DNA of 64,000 nt, from assembly GCA_023897205.1 (NCBI GenBank), contig JAHWDD010000005.1, forward strand, positions 4,092,001 through 4,156,000, read 5' to 3'. Each line of letters begins with the position of its first letter. Within the stretch, counting starts at the first letter, position 1. Source of the DNA: Exophiala sp. HKRS030. Its lineage: Eukaryota > Ascomycota > Eurotiomycetes > Chaetothyriales > Herpotrichiellaceae. The translations under genes and the position numbers were made by a program. Positions 1 to 11,280 of the stretch are shown piece after piece. Below the pieces are notes generated by a model. The model searched no databases and had not been told where the DNA came from. It worked only from the letters and a program-made list of their open reading frames with translations.

Positions 1-395
1 GAAAGAATTCGACGGAAGAAATGGGAGAAGTCCTCAGGGCGATCACTGAACAGAGTCCAGTCTTGTATATGGGCCTTCTGTTTCACATTGAAGAAGACTG
101 CGATGAGGAGGACATGGTGGTTGGACGAGTCGGCGTTGAATGTAGGCCAGAGAAATCTCTCCAGGATCTGTAGGTTCTCCAGTAGACTGAGCGATCGATA
201 GGAGAATGACTCGCTCTCAAGAGGATCCCAGATCACTTTCTTGATCACGTCGGGCTTGACCTTTGAAGGAATCGCCTTGAGCCAATGTTTGGCCGCAACC
301 TGTTCCCATTGAGCTTGAGGTGTTTCAGCTTCTGTCGATGAGGACACATCCAAGGCCGGGGCTAAAGCCGGTCTCAACTGAAGGCCCATGGTCAT
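1..395 (-). CDS. Aquarius/Cwf11 spliceosomal RNA helicase, N-terminal fragment
   Basis: This is the first ~131 codons of a gene that runs off the left edge. The reading frame opens at ATG 395 (MTMGLQLRP; a second ATG lies two codons on) and stays open to base 1. The peptide contains WLKAIPSKVKPDVI, the run LENLQILERFLWP, and WTLFSDRPEDFSHFFRRIL. From knowledge of the family, this order matches the helical N-terminal domain of Aquarius (intron-binding protein 160; Cwf11 in fission yeast), a large SF1-type RNA helicase of the spliceosomal intron-binding complex. The helicase domain lies outside the window, so catalytic residues cannot be checked. The frame is also open upstream to an in-frame stop at 579-581 but holds no ATG there, so 395 is the likely start. 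It is divergent from HPR1, another mRNA-processing gene. Confidence 0.75.
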   Translation of the reverse strand, partial: MTMGLQLRPALAPALDVSSSTEAETPQAQWEQVAAKHWLKAIPSKVKPDVIKKVIWDPLESESFSYRSLSLLENLQILERFLWPTFNADSSNHHVLLIAVFFNVKQKAHIQDWTLFSDRPEDFSHFFRRIL

Positions 396-791
396 GTTGC
401 TTCCGAGGACATGGAAGTCTTCAGGGCAAAAAGTCCATTTCGCAAATGCAGGAATCTCAAAGTTGTGATGCACTGCGATCTCCAAAATTCCTCCGCGCGA
501 GGCGCCACGAAATCGCACCGCCACATTAGCCACTGAGCCACAACCCGAAGCAACATGAATGCGCAGGACGAGGCTTTCTCAGCCTCGTATCCATAATAGA
601 TTCAAGTCTCTCCCATTTTGTTCTTTGTTCTCATTGTCACTCCTCTACAGCCTTCCTATGACCTGACCATGGTCCCAAATCAGCTTCAAACAACCCGTAT
701 ATCAAGTCCCCAATGAACCAAGACACACTTGACAATTCTCGATGCCCATCCACAAAGCTCCGACCTCGCATTTCCGCTACCTTCTACAACC
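396..791. promoter_or_regulatory. Shared divergent promoter, Aquarius / HPR1
   Basis: About 400 bases separate the two divergent start codons, so both 5' leaders and the promoters must lie here. A frame running on from the Aquarius start is open as far as 578 but has no ATG. No TATA box or other clear element was recognised. Confidence 0.5.
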
Positions 792-3074
792 ATGTCTGTT
801 ACGGAGGTCGCCCTCTTCTCAACCTACAAGGACCTCATCGACGACTTCATCATTCCTCTGAGTGAGAAGCATCAAGATGTTCTCAATGAGACGCCTATAG
901 ATGACACTGATGTCTCTTCCCTCCTCCAATCCGTACGCTCGTTACGCGCCCAAGCCGAATCCGATGAAGCCCAGAGCAAAAATAAGACACCAACACCACA
1001 TTTACACAATGCTATCATTGAATCTGTCGCTCGGGATCTTCTGGTGGCCACCGTTGCCACTGTTGAGATCAGCGAGCCTGCATTCTCATATGTCTGGATT
1101 CTGCTTGACTTGATCACAATTTTATCCGACCATGAATTCTGCGACCCAGGCTTAGGCCTTTGGTTGATTGAAGACCTGCTCGATGCGCAGACGATTGACG
1201 GCTGTCGCAAAGTCTTCGATTATCTTGAGTCACGGCGCGAACGGTTGACCGCAAAACACTTCAAGACCAAGAGTTTGGTTGTATTGCGATGTTGCAACGA
1301 TCTATTGCGTCGACTATCTCGCGCTGAAGATACAGTATTCTGTGGGCGAGTGTTTATCTTTTTATTTCAGAGCTTTCCCCTCGGAGACAAAAGCTCGGTC
1401 AACCTACGAGGCGAATTCCATGTGGAAAACGTCACAACATTCGATCCTTCGCCTCAAAAATCCGACGATGCCATCAAACCAATGGACCTCGATCCTACAA
1501 CAGTCACCTCTCAAGTAGGCTCCCAAACACCCCAACATATTCCATCCGGAGCACAGACTCCTCTGTCAACGTCGCAATCACAAGAGGCTGCTGAGGTCAA
1601 TGTTAAATCTGCGACTGCAACAGCACGAGGCACTCCAGTTCCCCGATCTACAAAGCCAGAGACGAAACAAGAAGCCAATCCTCCTCCAGATCTCGATACC
1701 CTATACCCTAGTTTCTGGACCCTGCAGTCTTTTTTCTCGTCCCCAACACGCCTCTTTGAACCGAGTAGCCTATCACAATTCAAGGATGGCATCACACTCA
1801 CTTTGTCAACTTTCAAGTCCATCTCTCAAACCAGTGCACCCACGACAAATCCAGCGGATATCAAACGTGGTTTGAAACGTAAGCGCACCAATCTCGATCC
1901 ATCCAATACTTCATCCACGTTTAACCCAAAATACTTGACGAATCGCGACCTCTTTGACCTGGAACTCCACGACCCATCATTCCGACGGCATATTCTGGTG
2001 CAGGCTCTGATTATGCTCGACTTCCTCCTCAGTCTTTCACCAGCCGCCAAAGCAAAGCTTGGTAACGAAAAACTCACCAACAAATCTGTGCTTTACGCAT
2101 TCACTTTATCCGAAGATGATACCAAATGGGCGCAATCCACGCGCGCCGCGATCGCCTCGTATCTCCAACAAAGTGGGGGAAGCGGAAATGAAGGCAAGTT
2201 TTATTATCGCATGGTCGACATGGTACTCTCGCGCGACAAGAATTGGGTTAGATGGAAAGCCGAAAGTTGTCCCATTATATCCCAGAACAGTATCTCCGCC
2301 CAGGAATACGTTCAAGCTAGGGATACGCTGGCAGAGTTGTCAGAAAAGGCCAAAGCGCCAACAGGAGCTCCACCAGGGAGTGCAGATCTTGCATTCTTAT
2401 CGAAGCATGAGCCATTGGAAGCTCTGAAACATCCCAGTAAAAGAAACAGACTGCCGACAATAGAGGATTACTACAAAGGAATCCAGACCGATGAGTTGGA
2501 CTTGGACTTTGCTATGGATGAAGAGGAAAAGAAGGAAATTGAGGAGAGGAAAGCCGGAAAGGTGTGGCGGGCTCTACGAGCCAGTGGGCGTCGCTTTGTG
2601 CTTTGTGAAAAGATTCAGTACGGGACCAAGCTCGACGCGCTTGTGAAGACGGATGCTGAAAATGAAGCCGAAACTCAAACCAAGAACGAAGACACGCAGC
2701 TACAAACGCAGACTCAGGATGACGATGCAGAGCAAGAAGAGCAGGAGCCAAACCATGCAGACGGTGACGGCCATGCCGAGAAGAAGAACAACGACGAGGA
2801 AATGTCAACCGGCGAGACAGAGAGCGCGCAACAGATAAAGGGTGAGGTTGAAGTCAAATTAGATCTCGACGCAGACGACGCCGAAGCTGAGACGACAGGC
2901 GGGAACACGGCCGTCGCGCAAGCGCACGACGAGTCTTCAGAGCACCCGACTTCAAAACCCTCCACAGATGATGTTGAAATGGAAGACACCGCTCCCGGCA
3001 CGGGAGAAGGCAATACAGCCCAAGGAGGAGATGCACCGAAAGCCGAGAACGAGTCTGGTGAAGAGGAAGGATAG
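792..3074 (+). CDS. hpr1: THO complex subunit 1 (Hpr1/THOC1)
   Basis: Intron-less gene for a 760-residue protein. THO couples transcription elongation to mRNP assembly and export in the nucleus. The diagnostic block lies in residues ~120-210: DYLESRRERLTAKHFK, then LLRRLSRAEDTVFCGRVF and FQSFPLGDKSSVN, the most conserved stretch of THOC1/Hpr1 proteins. It is followed by a Ser/Thr/Pro-rich linker and a second folded region (NRDLFDLELHDPSFRRHIL, DKNWVRWK). The C-terminal ~130 residues are very acidic and low in complexity (Glu/Asp/Gln). The open frame continues 21 codons upstream to a TTG at 729, but the first ATG is at 792 (MSVTEVALF), so I start there. Length fits the fungal family. Family assignment is confident; no death domain is visible. 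Confidence 0.9.
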   Translation: MSVTEVALFSTYKDLIDDFIIPLSEKHQDVLNETPIDDTDVSSLLQSVRSLRAQAESDEAQSKNKTPTPHLHNAIIESVARDLLVATVATVEISEPAFSYVWILLDLITILSDHEFCDPGLGLWLIEDLLDAQTIDGCRKVFDYLESRRERLTAKHFKTKSLVVLRCCNDLLRRLSRAEDTVFCGRVFIFLFQSFPLGDKSSVNLRGEFHVENVTTFDPSPQKSDDAIKPMDLDPTTVTSQVGSQTPQHIPSGAQTPLSTSQSQEAAEVNVKSATATARGTPVPRSTKPETKQEANPPPDLDTLYPSFWTLQSFFSSPTRLFEPSSLSQFKDGITLTLSTFKSISQTSAPTTNPADIKRGLKRKRTNLDPSNTSSTFNPKYLTNRDLFDLELHDPSFRRHILVQALIMLDFLLSLSPAAKAKLGNEKLTNKSVLYAFTLSEDDTKWAQSTRAAIASYLQQSGGSGNEGKFYYRMVDMVLSRDKNWVRWKAESCPIISQNSISAQEYVQARDTLAELSEKAKAPTGAPPGSADLAFLSKHEPLEALKHPSKRNRLPTIEDYYKGIQTDELDLDFAMDEEEKKEIEERKAGKVWRALRASGRRFVLCEKIQYGTKLDALVKTDAENEAETQTKNEDTQLQTQTQDDDAEQEEQEPNHADGDGHAEKKNNDEEMSTGETESAQQIKGEVEVKLDLDADDAEAETTGGNTAVAQAHDESSEHPTSKPSTDDVEMEDTAPGTGEGNTAQGGDAPKAENESGEEEG

Positions 3075-3322
3075 TGTCCTCGACCACTTGGCCCAGTATC
3101 AAATACCATGTAGCAACTAGCGTGGCGTCACCAATCTGTGACATTAGACGATGATTTATAAACAATCCGACTAGAAGTTCTGTACCATTCACATAAGATT
3201 CATCGAACTAGCATACAGGAGTTAGTATGTAAGCGTAGCTGAAGTATATCCATACCAAGTACTCCGTATCCGTATGTGGATGTCCAGCGTCTAAGGAGTT
3301 AAACTACTAAGTTGGTTAATTA

Positions 3323-3324
<2 letters not shown>

Positions 3325-3385
<61 letters not shown>
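3325..3385. repeat. TC dinucleotide microsatellite
   Basis: About 30 uninterrupted TC units, 250 bases past the HPR1 stop. Its minus-strand reading gives spurious Arg-Glu repeat frames. Confidence 0.95.
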
Positions 3386-3387
<2 letters not shown>

Positions 3388-3591
3388 CAGGTACGACGGG
3401 TACGACGCTCCTCATCCACCTTAGGTAAGTACCTAGGGTAATAAATAAGTAAATGTGAATCGCCGCCGTCGTGGACAACCGAGCAATCAATTTCCAAGAA
3501 GGACTTAAAAAAACCGGTGATACCATGTCACCTAGGCACCCAGCTAGGTAGTTGAATAGTTAAGAAACTACTCGGGCTGGTATGAACTCTC

Positions 3592-3630
3592 TATGTATGT
3601 ATGTATGTATATATGTATGTCTGTATGTCT
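3592..3630. repeat. TATG-type tetranucleotide repeat
   Basis: Imperfect run of TATG/TGTA units with a few substitutions. Confidence 0.85.
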
Positions 3631-6600
3631 GTTACCAAACCTTGATATTTATATCAAATATGGCGTATGGCGGACAGGACATCCATGAGGAGGCGGGGAG
3701 AGAGAGGCGTGAAGCGGAGAGACAAACGCAAGGCTTTGAGGGGCGGTTGTGGAGTTACAGTAGTTAGGTACGGAGGAACATAGGTACATAGGTAGGTAGG
3801 CCCTTGGGCGTGTATGGATATGCTACCTCAGGCACTGGAACTGCCTATGTACATAGGTAACTAACTAGAGTTGAATTGGCATATCTGTTGGAGTTCTCAG
3901 TGGTTTGCATCTCCACTCATGTGGTGGCCGGATGGGCAATGCGATAGGCGGGGAAGCTTTTTCCCCTAACGAACGAATGCAAACATGTCAAGGCCCAAGG
4001 CTGTGACAGTTGCAAGGCTAAGGTGGCCGTGGGTGGCCTGCTTGGGGATGGGAGAAGAATGGAGAAGAAAAGGTTTGGCAGAGGCACCTAGGAGGCAGGA
4101 ATCAAGACATGGCATTCCTTAACGATAATGGGCACCTAGGTGATGGGCAATACGAACTAACGCCCTTGCCTTATTGGGGATTTTGTAGCGCCTGTAGCCC
4201 GAAGGCACGCCGGGAGTGGCTGGGAGTTACAGTAGATGCCTAAGGCCTACGAGTCAACTACCTAGTTACTGTAGTTAGTACCTTAGGTGGTTGACTACTC
4301 CGTACCTAGATATTTCGTGCTCCACAGAACCATGGCCGCTAGTCAAACCAAATCCCGGAAGCTCGTGGGCAAATCGGCAACCGATGCAACGTGGCGTGCG
4401 TGGGCAGAATTTCTACTGGCATCGTCGGCTGGTATTCTGGAATGGACGAGTCTGTAGCCTTGATTCGTGGGCATTAGAGGCCGTGGGCGTCATTGCTCGG
4501 AGGATCGTAACCCAGAATGGGATTTTCTGGGTCCCCATCTTGACCATCCTGACTCTTGAATCTTGAGAACCGAGGTGGTGCTTGACTTTGAAAACCCCAT
4601 GAAAGGACTCCGTAGTTAAGACGGCATGTTCGGTATCGCCTCCCGGCCGGACAAAGCTGACCCCGGAGGACAGTGGGCTGATCAGGCTGGAGCTCACCAT
4701 TGAGACTTTGAAGTCTGGAATAAAAGTCTATGGTGCCTCCCTAGCTACCTACCAAGGTACAACGCTGTGTACTCTGGAGATAGGTGTACTCTGTGCACAT
4801 CAGTCACGTAGCATTGATGCTTGAGTGCCTTAACACCTTTGGAGTTAGTTGCTGGCCTCTAGGTGAATCTGCTACTTAGAGCAGCGACGTGCTACGTGGT
4901 GCAGGACACTTAGCACTCCCAAGTTAGTATTCACTAGCTTCTGTTAGCCACTCCGTAGGTACTTCAGGGAGCAAGTGCCTGGTGATAAATGGACATTTTC
5001 TCTTCCAAATTATCCTTTTTCGCAAAGGGACAAGTGCGGGGTAAGGCTAAGCTAGTCACTGCTAGTCACCGCTAAGGACGCTAGTACAGGAAGGCCAGAA
5101 GTTTGTTTTCCAAAGGCGAGAATTTCACCGGCCACCGGGATAGTGCCGATTTACCATCTATCCTCTACCCTCTGAGTGACTCTGCTATCTGGCGCTGTGA
5201 GCAATGAGCAATGACCATGGGTGGGATCTTGAGCTTGGGGGTTCTTGTCGGGTGAATGATATTGTGTGGTAACTCTCAGCACATGCAACTGATAGCGATA
5301 ATGCGGCTATCGTATCGCTTAGACGCTGGCTGTGGAGAACGGAAGGTGTCATTGACCTGCAATTGACGTTGCCATTTGTGGCTTGGATGATGCGCCTGCG
5401 AACATGCATGCGATACGGTAGGAGGCTAAGAGCGAGAATGAATGTTCAAGTGAGGTTTGGTGTAGTTGTTTCGTGGTTCCTGGTCCAGATTATATATATA
5501 TTCAAACGATAGCTGCATCGCACCTGCTCACTTCTCCAGCCCATGTTTCGTATGCTCCTTCCGTCATCCATCCTTCACTCGGGATGTAAGCGGCCACCCG
5601 GACTAGAGAACTAGAGAACTAGAGACTGAGTACTAGAGACTGGAGTGGAGAGCAAAGCAGCCTTGGGCCTGGGGCCTCCTTAGCCTCCTCAGCCCCGTTA
5701 GCCCCTCGGACACTCAATCTGTGGGCGACGAGGCTTTGTGAGCCTTGGCCGCCAATTCTTTACCCCTCTACCTAGGTACCCATGGTCACCATTTGTTCAG
5801 AGTGTTGGTCTACTATAGGTGCTAGGTGACTACCATGTCCATCATGACTCTACCGTGTGCTACACTAGTCCTGTATCATGTTTAACCCAAAAGCAATCAC
5901 GGACGCTGCTGACGCAAAGTCATGGCCACTGGCAATGCAAGTATCATCGACTAGCTTGCGAGCTACTGAAAGCCATGATGGTTCCAATACGAGAGACTAG
6001 AGACTGTGTGGTCAAAGGAATTCCGATGGAAAACCGGCTCGAGGGACGACAAGGCCCTTTGGCGGGTTCCACAGTTGCTCTCCGGACCCGATGCAGGTTG
6101 GTGGCAACCTGAAGGTGAAGGTGAACGTCAAGACTGAAATGTACTTAGGCGCTTGATTGGAGCATGTCCGCCGTACCCGCACAGCTGGGTTCTTCGTTAG
6201 AGCCTTGCCCAAGTTCGAGTGCTAAGCACCTGTAAGTACCCGGAAGCAATTATTAGACAGGCACACAGGCACAGAGGTAACAGAGGGGCTACAGACAGGC
6301 TACAGAGAGGCTACAGAGAGGCTAGCAGGGACCAGAATCGCCAGAGTGGGCCACATCAACCAAACTCCAAACTCTTTTTGCACGCTGCTGATGTGTGCAG
6401 CCTCGGCAGATCTTGACTGGATCTGGTCTCTGCCCGGGTGCCCGGGTGCACGGGTGCCCCCCTTGGCCCCCTCAGGCTGTCGTTTCACGCCTGGCGATGG
6501 GCCGAAGGCACCTATGGCCCACCTATTGGACGTCGCCCATGGGGTTTTCTGGTGCGGCATCGTGGGCATCATAGGCGTCCCATCCCGGGCCTTTGCTTGA

Positions 6601-7359
6601 GTGTACAGAGGAGAGTCACCTAACAGTGACTGTGAGTTAGTAACTCAAATCACTTGCCCTACCTACCCCAGTTCCCAACACACTTGGTACTCGCACGGGA
6701 CCAACTTGTCAAGTCACATGTCGCACACGCTTGATATCAACCCACAACCCACCGAGAAGAAAAAATTCCAAGATTCCAGAAATCCAGAACAAATGTAACT
6801 TGCGAAATAGGTACGCCTGATAAAGCCAAGGGAGATGCTACCATCACCCTCACCAGTAGCTGCTAGGCTGCTAGGCTGCTAGCCAGTGATCACCTCAGGC
6901 TGCTTATCGGGAACCCGAGGGTCTCTCACCATCGACAGCCCTGAGCCTGGTGGTCAAAGCGACCAAACACAATGGATGAAAATTAGCCTCTTGGTCAGTT
7001 AGGTACATACGGATAAGTATTTAGGTACAGAGTAGTTAGCTGGCACTTACCTAGGTACTAACTAGTTAGTAGTTACTAGTTAGTAACTAGATACTAACCA
7101 ACTAATTAGTTAACTCCCGAGCCGGCCATGTTTTTATTTGACCTTGACCTTGACCCTTGGATCCCCTCGGACTGCGTCTTCAGCCCCCCATGCCATTTGA
7201 TGCCCACGGCTGCCCCTCCGCCGTGGACTCTGAAGCCTGTGACTGGACCAACAGACCCTTAGCCTCGCAAGCTTGGGTGGGTGACGGCATGCATGTTTAT
7301 TGGCCAAGTCAAGCCTGGAGAAATATTCGCAGCCTTACTACAGGCTAAAAGCCTCGTCG

Positions 7360-8257
7360 ACCACCACCATCCGCCATCCACCATCCACCATCCATCGTCC
7401 AGTCCATCGTCCATCATCCACCACCACCACCACAGCCACTTGTCGCGATTCACGAGTCCCACGACAGCCCAACGCCCCCCTCGTCCTCCTCCTCATCCTC
7501 CCTCTTCCTCCATCCATCTCTAATTCTCCTCCTTCTAAACTACTTCGTACTCCTCTTCTTCTTTCATCGTAAAGCTGGAACTCTTCCCAGTCTCGCCATT
7601 CTCGCCCGCAGCAAACTCCCATTCCAACTTCGCATCCGTCGTCGAGTTTTGCAGCTTTTCCCACCCAATCGACACCCTGCTACAATCCGTATTCTGTCTG
7701 TTGCTCGCTCAGAAAATCTTATCGGCCGGTGTCCACACGTGGTCTAGTTGAATCGGTGCCTCAGACTTTCACTCCATCAAAAGTCACCTTGACTCTTCCA
7801 GTCTCCAACTCTGTCACTAACTAGTTCAAGCTCGAGCCTGGAGCCACAAGTCTCAGAGCCTTCCCATTCCTCCAACTCTTTCTCTTTCTTCTCTCCTCCT
7901 TCCCTCAATCAACAACCACCGTCTTGGCAGTCATCCCATCTTTCACATTTCTCGCCTGCTCACAACCTTTGACGTTTATTGCCTCGAACATTCATCCATC
8001 GTTGTTCCAAATTCCACTTGAAACCATGGATTTTCGCGGCTGTTGATCGTTGCCGATCTCGAGTTTGTTGAAAGCCTTGCCTGGCCTCGCCTCGCCACGC
8101 CACGCCACACCTCGCTCCAAAAACCCCAGCACAGCGCGGGACACCTCCCTCGGGATCAATTTTCGCTCAACTCCGCCAGTCACCCACACCTCAACTCCCA
8201 CTTCCACCATTTTGTCTGTGCCTTTCACACACCTAGCCAGGCAGCCAGCTCTCGGTC
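7360..8257 (+). promoter_or_regulatory. Pyrimidine-rich promoter/leader of the C2H2 gene, with a uORF
   Basis: The last ~900 bases before the zinc-finger start codon are strongly CT-rich on the + strand (CCATCCAC repeats at 7370-7440, then CCTCCTCTTCCTC blocks), as in long fungal 5' leaders. A six-codon uORF (ATG at 8026, TGA ending 8046) lies in it. I infer a long transcribed leader; the transcription start is not visible. Confidence 0.5.
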
Positions 8258-10129
8258 ATGGCCACCGAAACCAACATCAACATCACCACAGCTTCCTTAC
8301 GCGGGAGTCCATCAGATCGCATTATCAAGCCTCGTCCCCGCAAAGACTCGCTGCAATCCATCTCTGGCTCAGACACCCACCCAGGCCGTGTCGTCAAGCC
8401 TCGTGCTCGAAAATCCCCCGGCTCCGGGGCCAAGAGATCAGAGCCTGCTAAACGCAAGTTCATCTGCTCCTTCTCTCACTATGGCTGCGATGTCGCGTTA
8501 AGCTCAAAGAATGAATGGAAACGCCATGTCTCCATTCAGCACTTGCAATTGGGTTTCTATCGTTGCGACGTCGGCTCATGTAATCCGGATTTGAATCCTA
8601 ACGTACCCGGTCATAAGCGAGTCTACAACGATTTCAACCGAAAAGATCTCTTCACCCAACATCACCGACGAATGCATAAGCCAGAATCTGGCCCTGGCTC
8701 AGCGACTTTCTCTCCAACCAATTCCGATCCCAAGGAATGGAGACTCTTCGAGGACAGTCTTGAGGATGTGAGAAGCCGTTGTTGGGTGGAGAAACGCAAG
8801 CCTCCACAGAGGAGCACCTGCGGATTCTGTGGCAGGGTCTTCGAAGGCGAGGGCAGTTGGAATGAACGTATGGAGCATGTGGGCGGTCACTTCTCGCGTG
8901 ACATTGTCGAAGCCAAAGAGGAACGAGAGGACGAGGACCTCACCAATTGGGCCGTTCAGGAAAATATCATCAAGGCAGGTCCCGGAGGCCGCCATGTACT
9001 TGTCGACCAACCACCTGCGTCCGGCGAACGGCCATATCTGAGTAGAGATCGAGATACTGCCATGACTGATGCACCAGGCTCAGACTCGGCCTCACGTGAT
9101 CCCGAACAGTCGCCCTCTCTCAGCACCTCCTCCCGCAAGCGCGAATCCGAGCAGGGTGATTACTATGGTAAGCCCGAAAGCCCACGCAGCGCTCGTCGCC
9201 TCAGCAATGCCCTGTCGAGCAACGGTACTCCACGCGCCGCCTCAGTGGCGTCCCTTCAACCCTCGGCAAGCTTGACTGCAGGTCTCGCACTGGCGGCAAC
9301 ACAATCTGGCCCCATAGTCACTCCCATTTTGGCGCCAGCACCTTCTCCTCGTCTGGGTCAAGCTCCTCTGTCGCCATCCGAACGACGTGGCTACAATCTC
9401 GCACCTCCACCCCTACAGGGAGCCAAGCCTCCTTCGTCACCCACAAGTCAAACCGAAGCTGGTAGCGGTGACCGACTTGAAGATCTTATCAATCAACTGA
9501 TTAAACCCAAGCCTCCGAAGACGCATCGTCGTCTCACTTGGAAATGTGTAAGTTTTCTACAATTGCGGTACTACCTGTCTCAACTAACCCTTGTTAATAC
9601 AGGATTGTGCATTGGAAATGTCGGTCAACATTGATGAAGCCAACCACCAAGCGATTGAAAGTCTCCAGGACATCAGCATCATTTGTAGCAAGACCTCCAA
9701 TCCTTATTTGAAAGTGGCAAAATCTGGAAATTATCAAGTCGTTGCTTGTGATGAGCTTGCCAGCTATATCTGGAACAATTCCAAACAGACTGTGGAACAA
9801 CAAAACCCTCCTGCTGATCTGGCCGTAGCCTGATTGGCTTCGGTGGGTACTCGGCCTCAGAAAGGCGGGTTGTGTGGGAGAAGTATGTTGACAGAGTCAC
9901 AATATGCTGGCGGCATCAGCCCCACGAAAATGAATTATGTTTGATCACTTCTAACGGGTATCACTACGCCGACCCTCAAGTCGAGATTTTTCTCCTGAGC
10001 TGCTCGCAGAGGCTTGGTGGCGGCGTCATTCCTGGGCGAATGGCACAGCTTAGGAGAGCGCAAATGAAGAAAGGATTGCCTCAAGGCTACGAAATTTACA
10101 GACAACAGGGTTTTATGTCATGGGATTAA
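8258..10129 (+). CDS. C2H2 zinc-finger protein, putative transcription factor (frame break near 9830)
   Basis: Exon 1 is 8258-9547, the intron 9548-9602 (gtaagt...tacag) and exon 2 starts at 9603. Three Cys/His units are visible: CSFSHYGC with HVSIQHL (residues ~65-95), CDVGSC with QHHRRMH (~103-147), and CGFCGRVF with HVGGHF (~187-212). The middle unit has a long insert. Such fingers bind DNA, and the rest is Ser/Pro-rich and disordered, as in fungal regulators. As read, the protein stops at 9831-9833 (506 residues). The +1 frame right after it is open to 10129 and looks like natural protein (IGFGGYSASERRV ... SNGYHYADPQVE). One extra C in the CC at 9829-9830 would join them into 605 residues. 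I give the whole span and treat the stop as a suspected one-base deletion. Target genes are unknown. Confidence 0.7.
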
Positions 10130-11280
10130 AAGTTGCACGAACTGGAGGCTCTACCGTTGTCTCTTCTGCAATTCATCATGTACTCAGCTAGCACTACGGT
10201 TCAATATTGCTTATAGAACATCCGTAGACGTCAACAGAGCTTGTGGATTGCATAATATGCGGGAGACGAAACCCTCACACATCAGCTCGTGTACTCTGGT
10301 GGTGGATCTGGTGGCTAACCGAAACTGCAGGCAAATGCGCCGATCGCAATGTTCACAAGGCTGAGCCCAGATCCGGTGGATACTCGCCTGAGCCTTGACT
10401 CATGAAGTGTCACTGTTGTGTGTCGGAGTGGTGTCTGGACAAGTTTACATGACTGAGACAGTGCATTACCGTAAAGGACTCTACGTTCATCCCTATCACT
10501 AGTTCAGCGTCTTTGAAGAGAGTGATTCACTGTAGTGGCCATCCAGGACGGTCACGTGGTATATCCACGTAGAAACCACCCCACGTGACATTCGCGTGGG
10601 TGAAACACAGTGAATCTCAACCTCAGCTTTGGTCGACAAGTACTTTGATGACCCAATATCTGGCTGCCTCCATCACCAAGCTTGTAACCAACTCTCTATT
10701 CTGGGTACATGTACCTTGCACAACAACCGCTCATGACGGATTGAATTAGCATATGTACCTACCTACCAACCTACCTGGGGCCGGCATCTGTGGGTGTGGG
10801 TGTGTGGTGAGATTCTGCCTGCATCGGGCCCAGAAATTTGGCCAGTGACTGACAACCATCCATTTTGACACGTTCCCGAACTATCATGCTCGCTCGCCTT
10901 CCCACCCGCACACGCCGCTATCTCACCAGCTATGGGAGTTGCCCCCATCAATCGTCTGGCACTGCTATCCGTGTCTGCCAGAGACAGAAAAATGTATTCC
11001 CTTGTCACTGGTGGTCAGTCTGAGTCTGCCTCGTCTCCCGAGTGCTATATTGCATGTTCCACTCTAATTAGACCATTTGGCATTTGGGCCACGAACTACC
11101 ATACCCTCAAAGCCTTTTCTTGAATTTTTTTTCTTCTCAACCATTTTGACCATAACGAAAGTCGACCTCTGTTGCGTACTCCGGTACGTCAAATGGTGCT
11201 CCCAAAGACCACCCAGCGGTCTTGTGAAAGTCTGTCGCTCGACTAGGACTACTTGGACTGTGTTCGTCTCGAGTGTGGAC
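10130..11280. other. Intergenic region with two CACGTG boxes
   Basis: No gene supported. Perfect E-box/CACGTG palindromes lie at 10553-10558 and 10582-10587, with a further CCACGTAG between them. This is the core bound by basic helix-loop-helix factors such as Pho4 or Cbf1. The nearest downstream gene is the unrecognised one at 11281. Confidence 0.5.

Larger units (their letters stand above)
3075..7359. other. Gene-poor spacer with dispersed short repeats
   Basis: About 4.3 kb without a supportable gene; open frames are short and compositionally unlike the flanking genes. It holds a TC microsatellite, a TATG microsatellite, many CCTAGGTA/TAGGTAC-like words (for example near 3430, 3780, 4130, 5770, 7050-7100), exact TACTCCGTA at 3260 and 4296, and short imperfect tandem repeats at ~5605-5645 (ACTAGAGA words) and ~6290-6330 (CTACAGAGAGG words). 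I see no transposon ends. Confidence 0.6.

Noticed and set aside
729..791. Upstream extension of HPR1 to 729
   Set aside because: That position is a TTG; the first ATG is at 792 and its N-terminus fits the family.
3291..3526. Minus-strand Arg-Glu repeat proteins
   Set aside because: Pure translation of the TC microsatellite.
8043..8501. Plus-strand frame overlapping the C2H2 start
   Set aside because: Runs over the leader and out of frame with the zinc fingers; no protein-like features.
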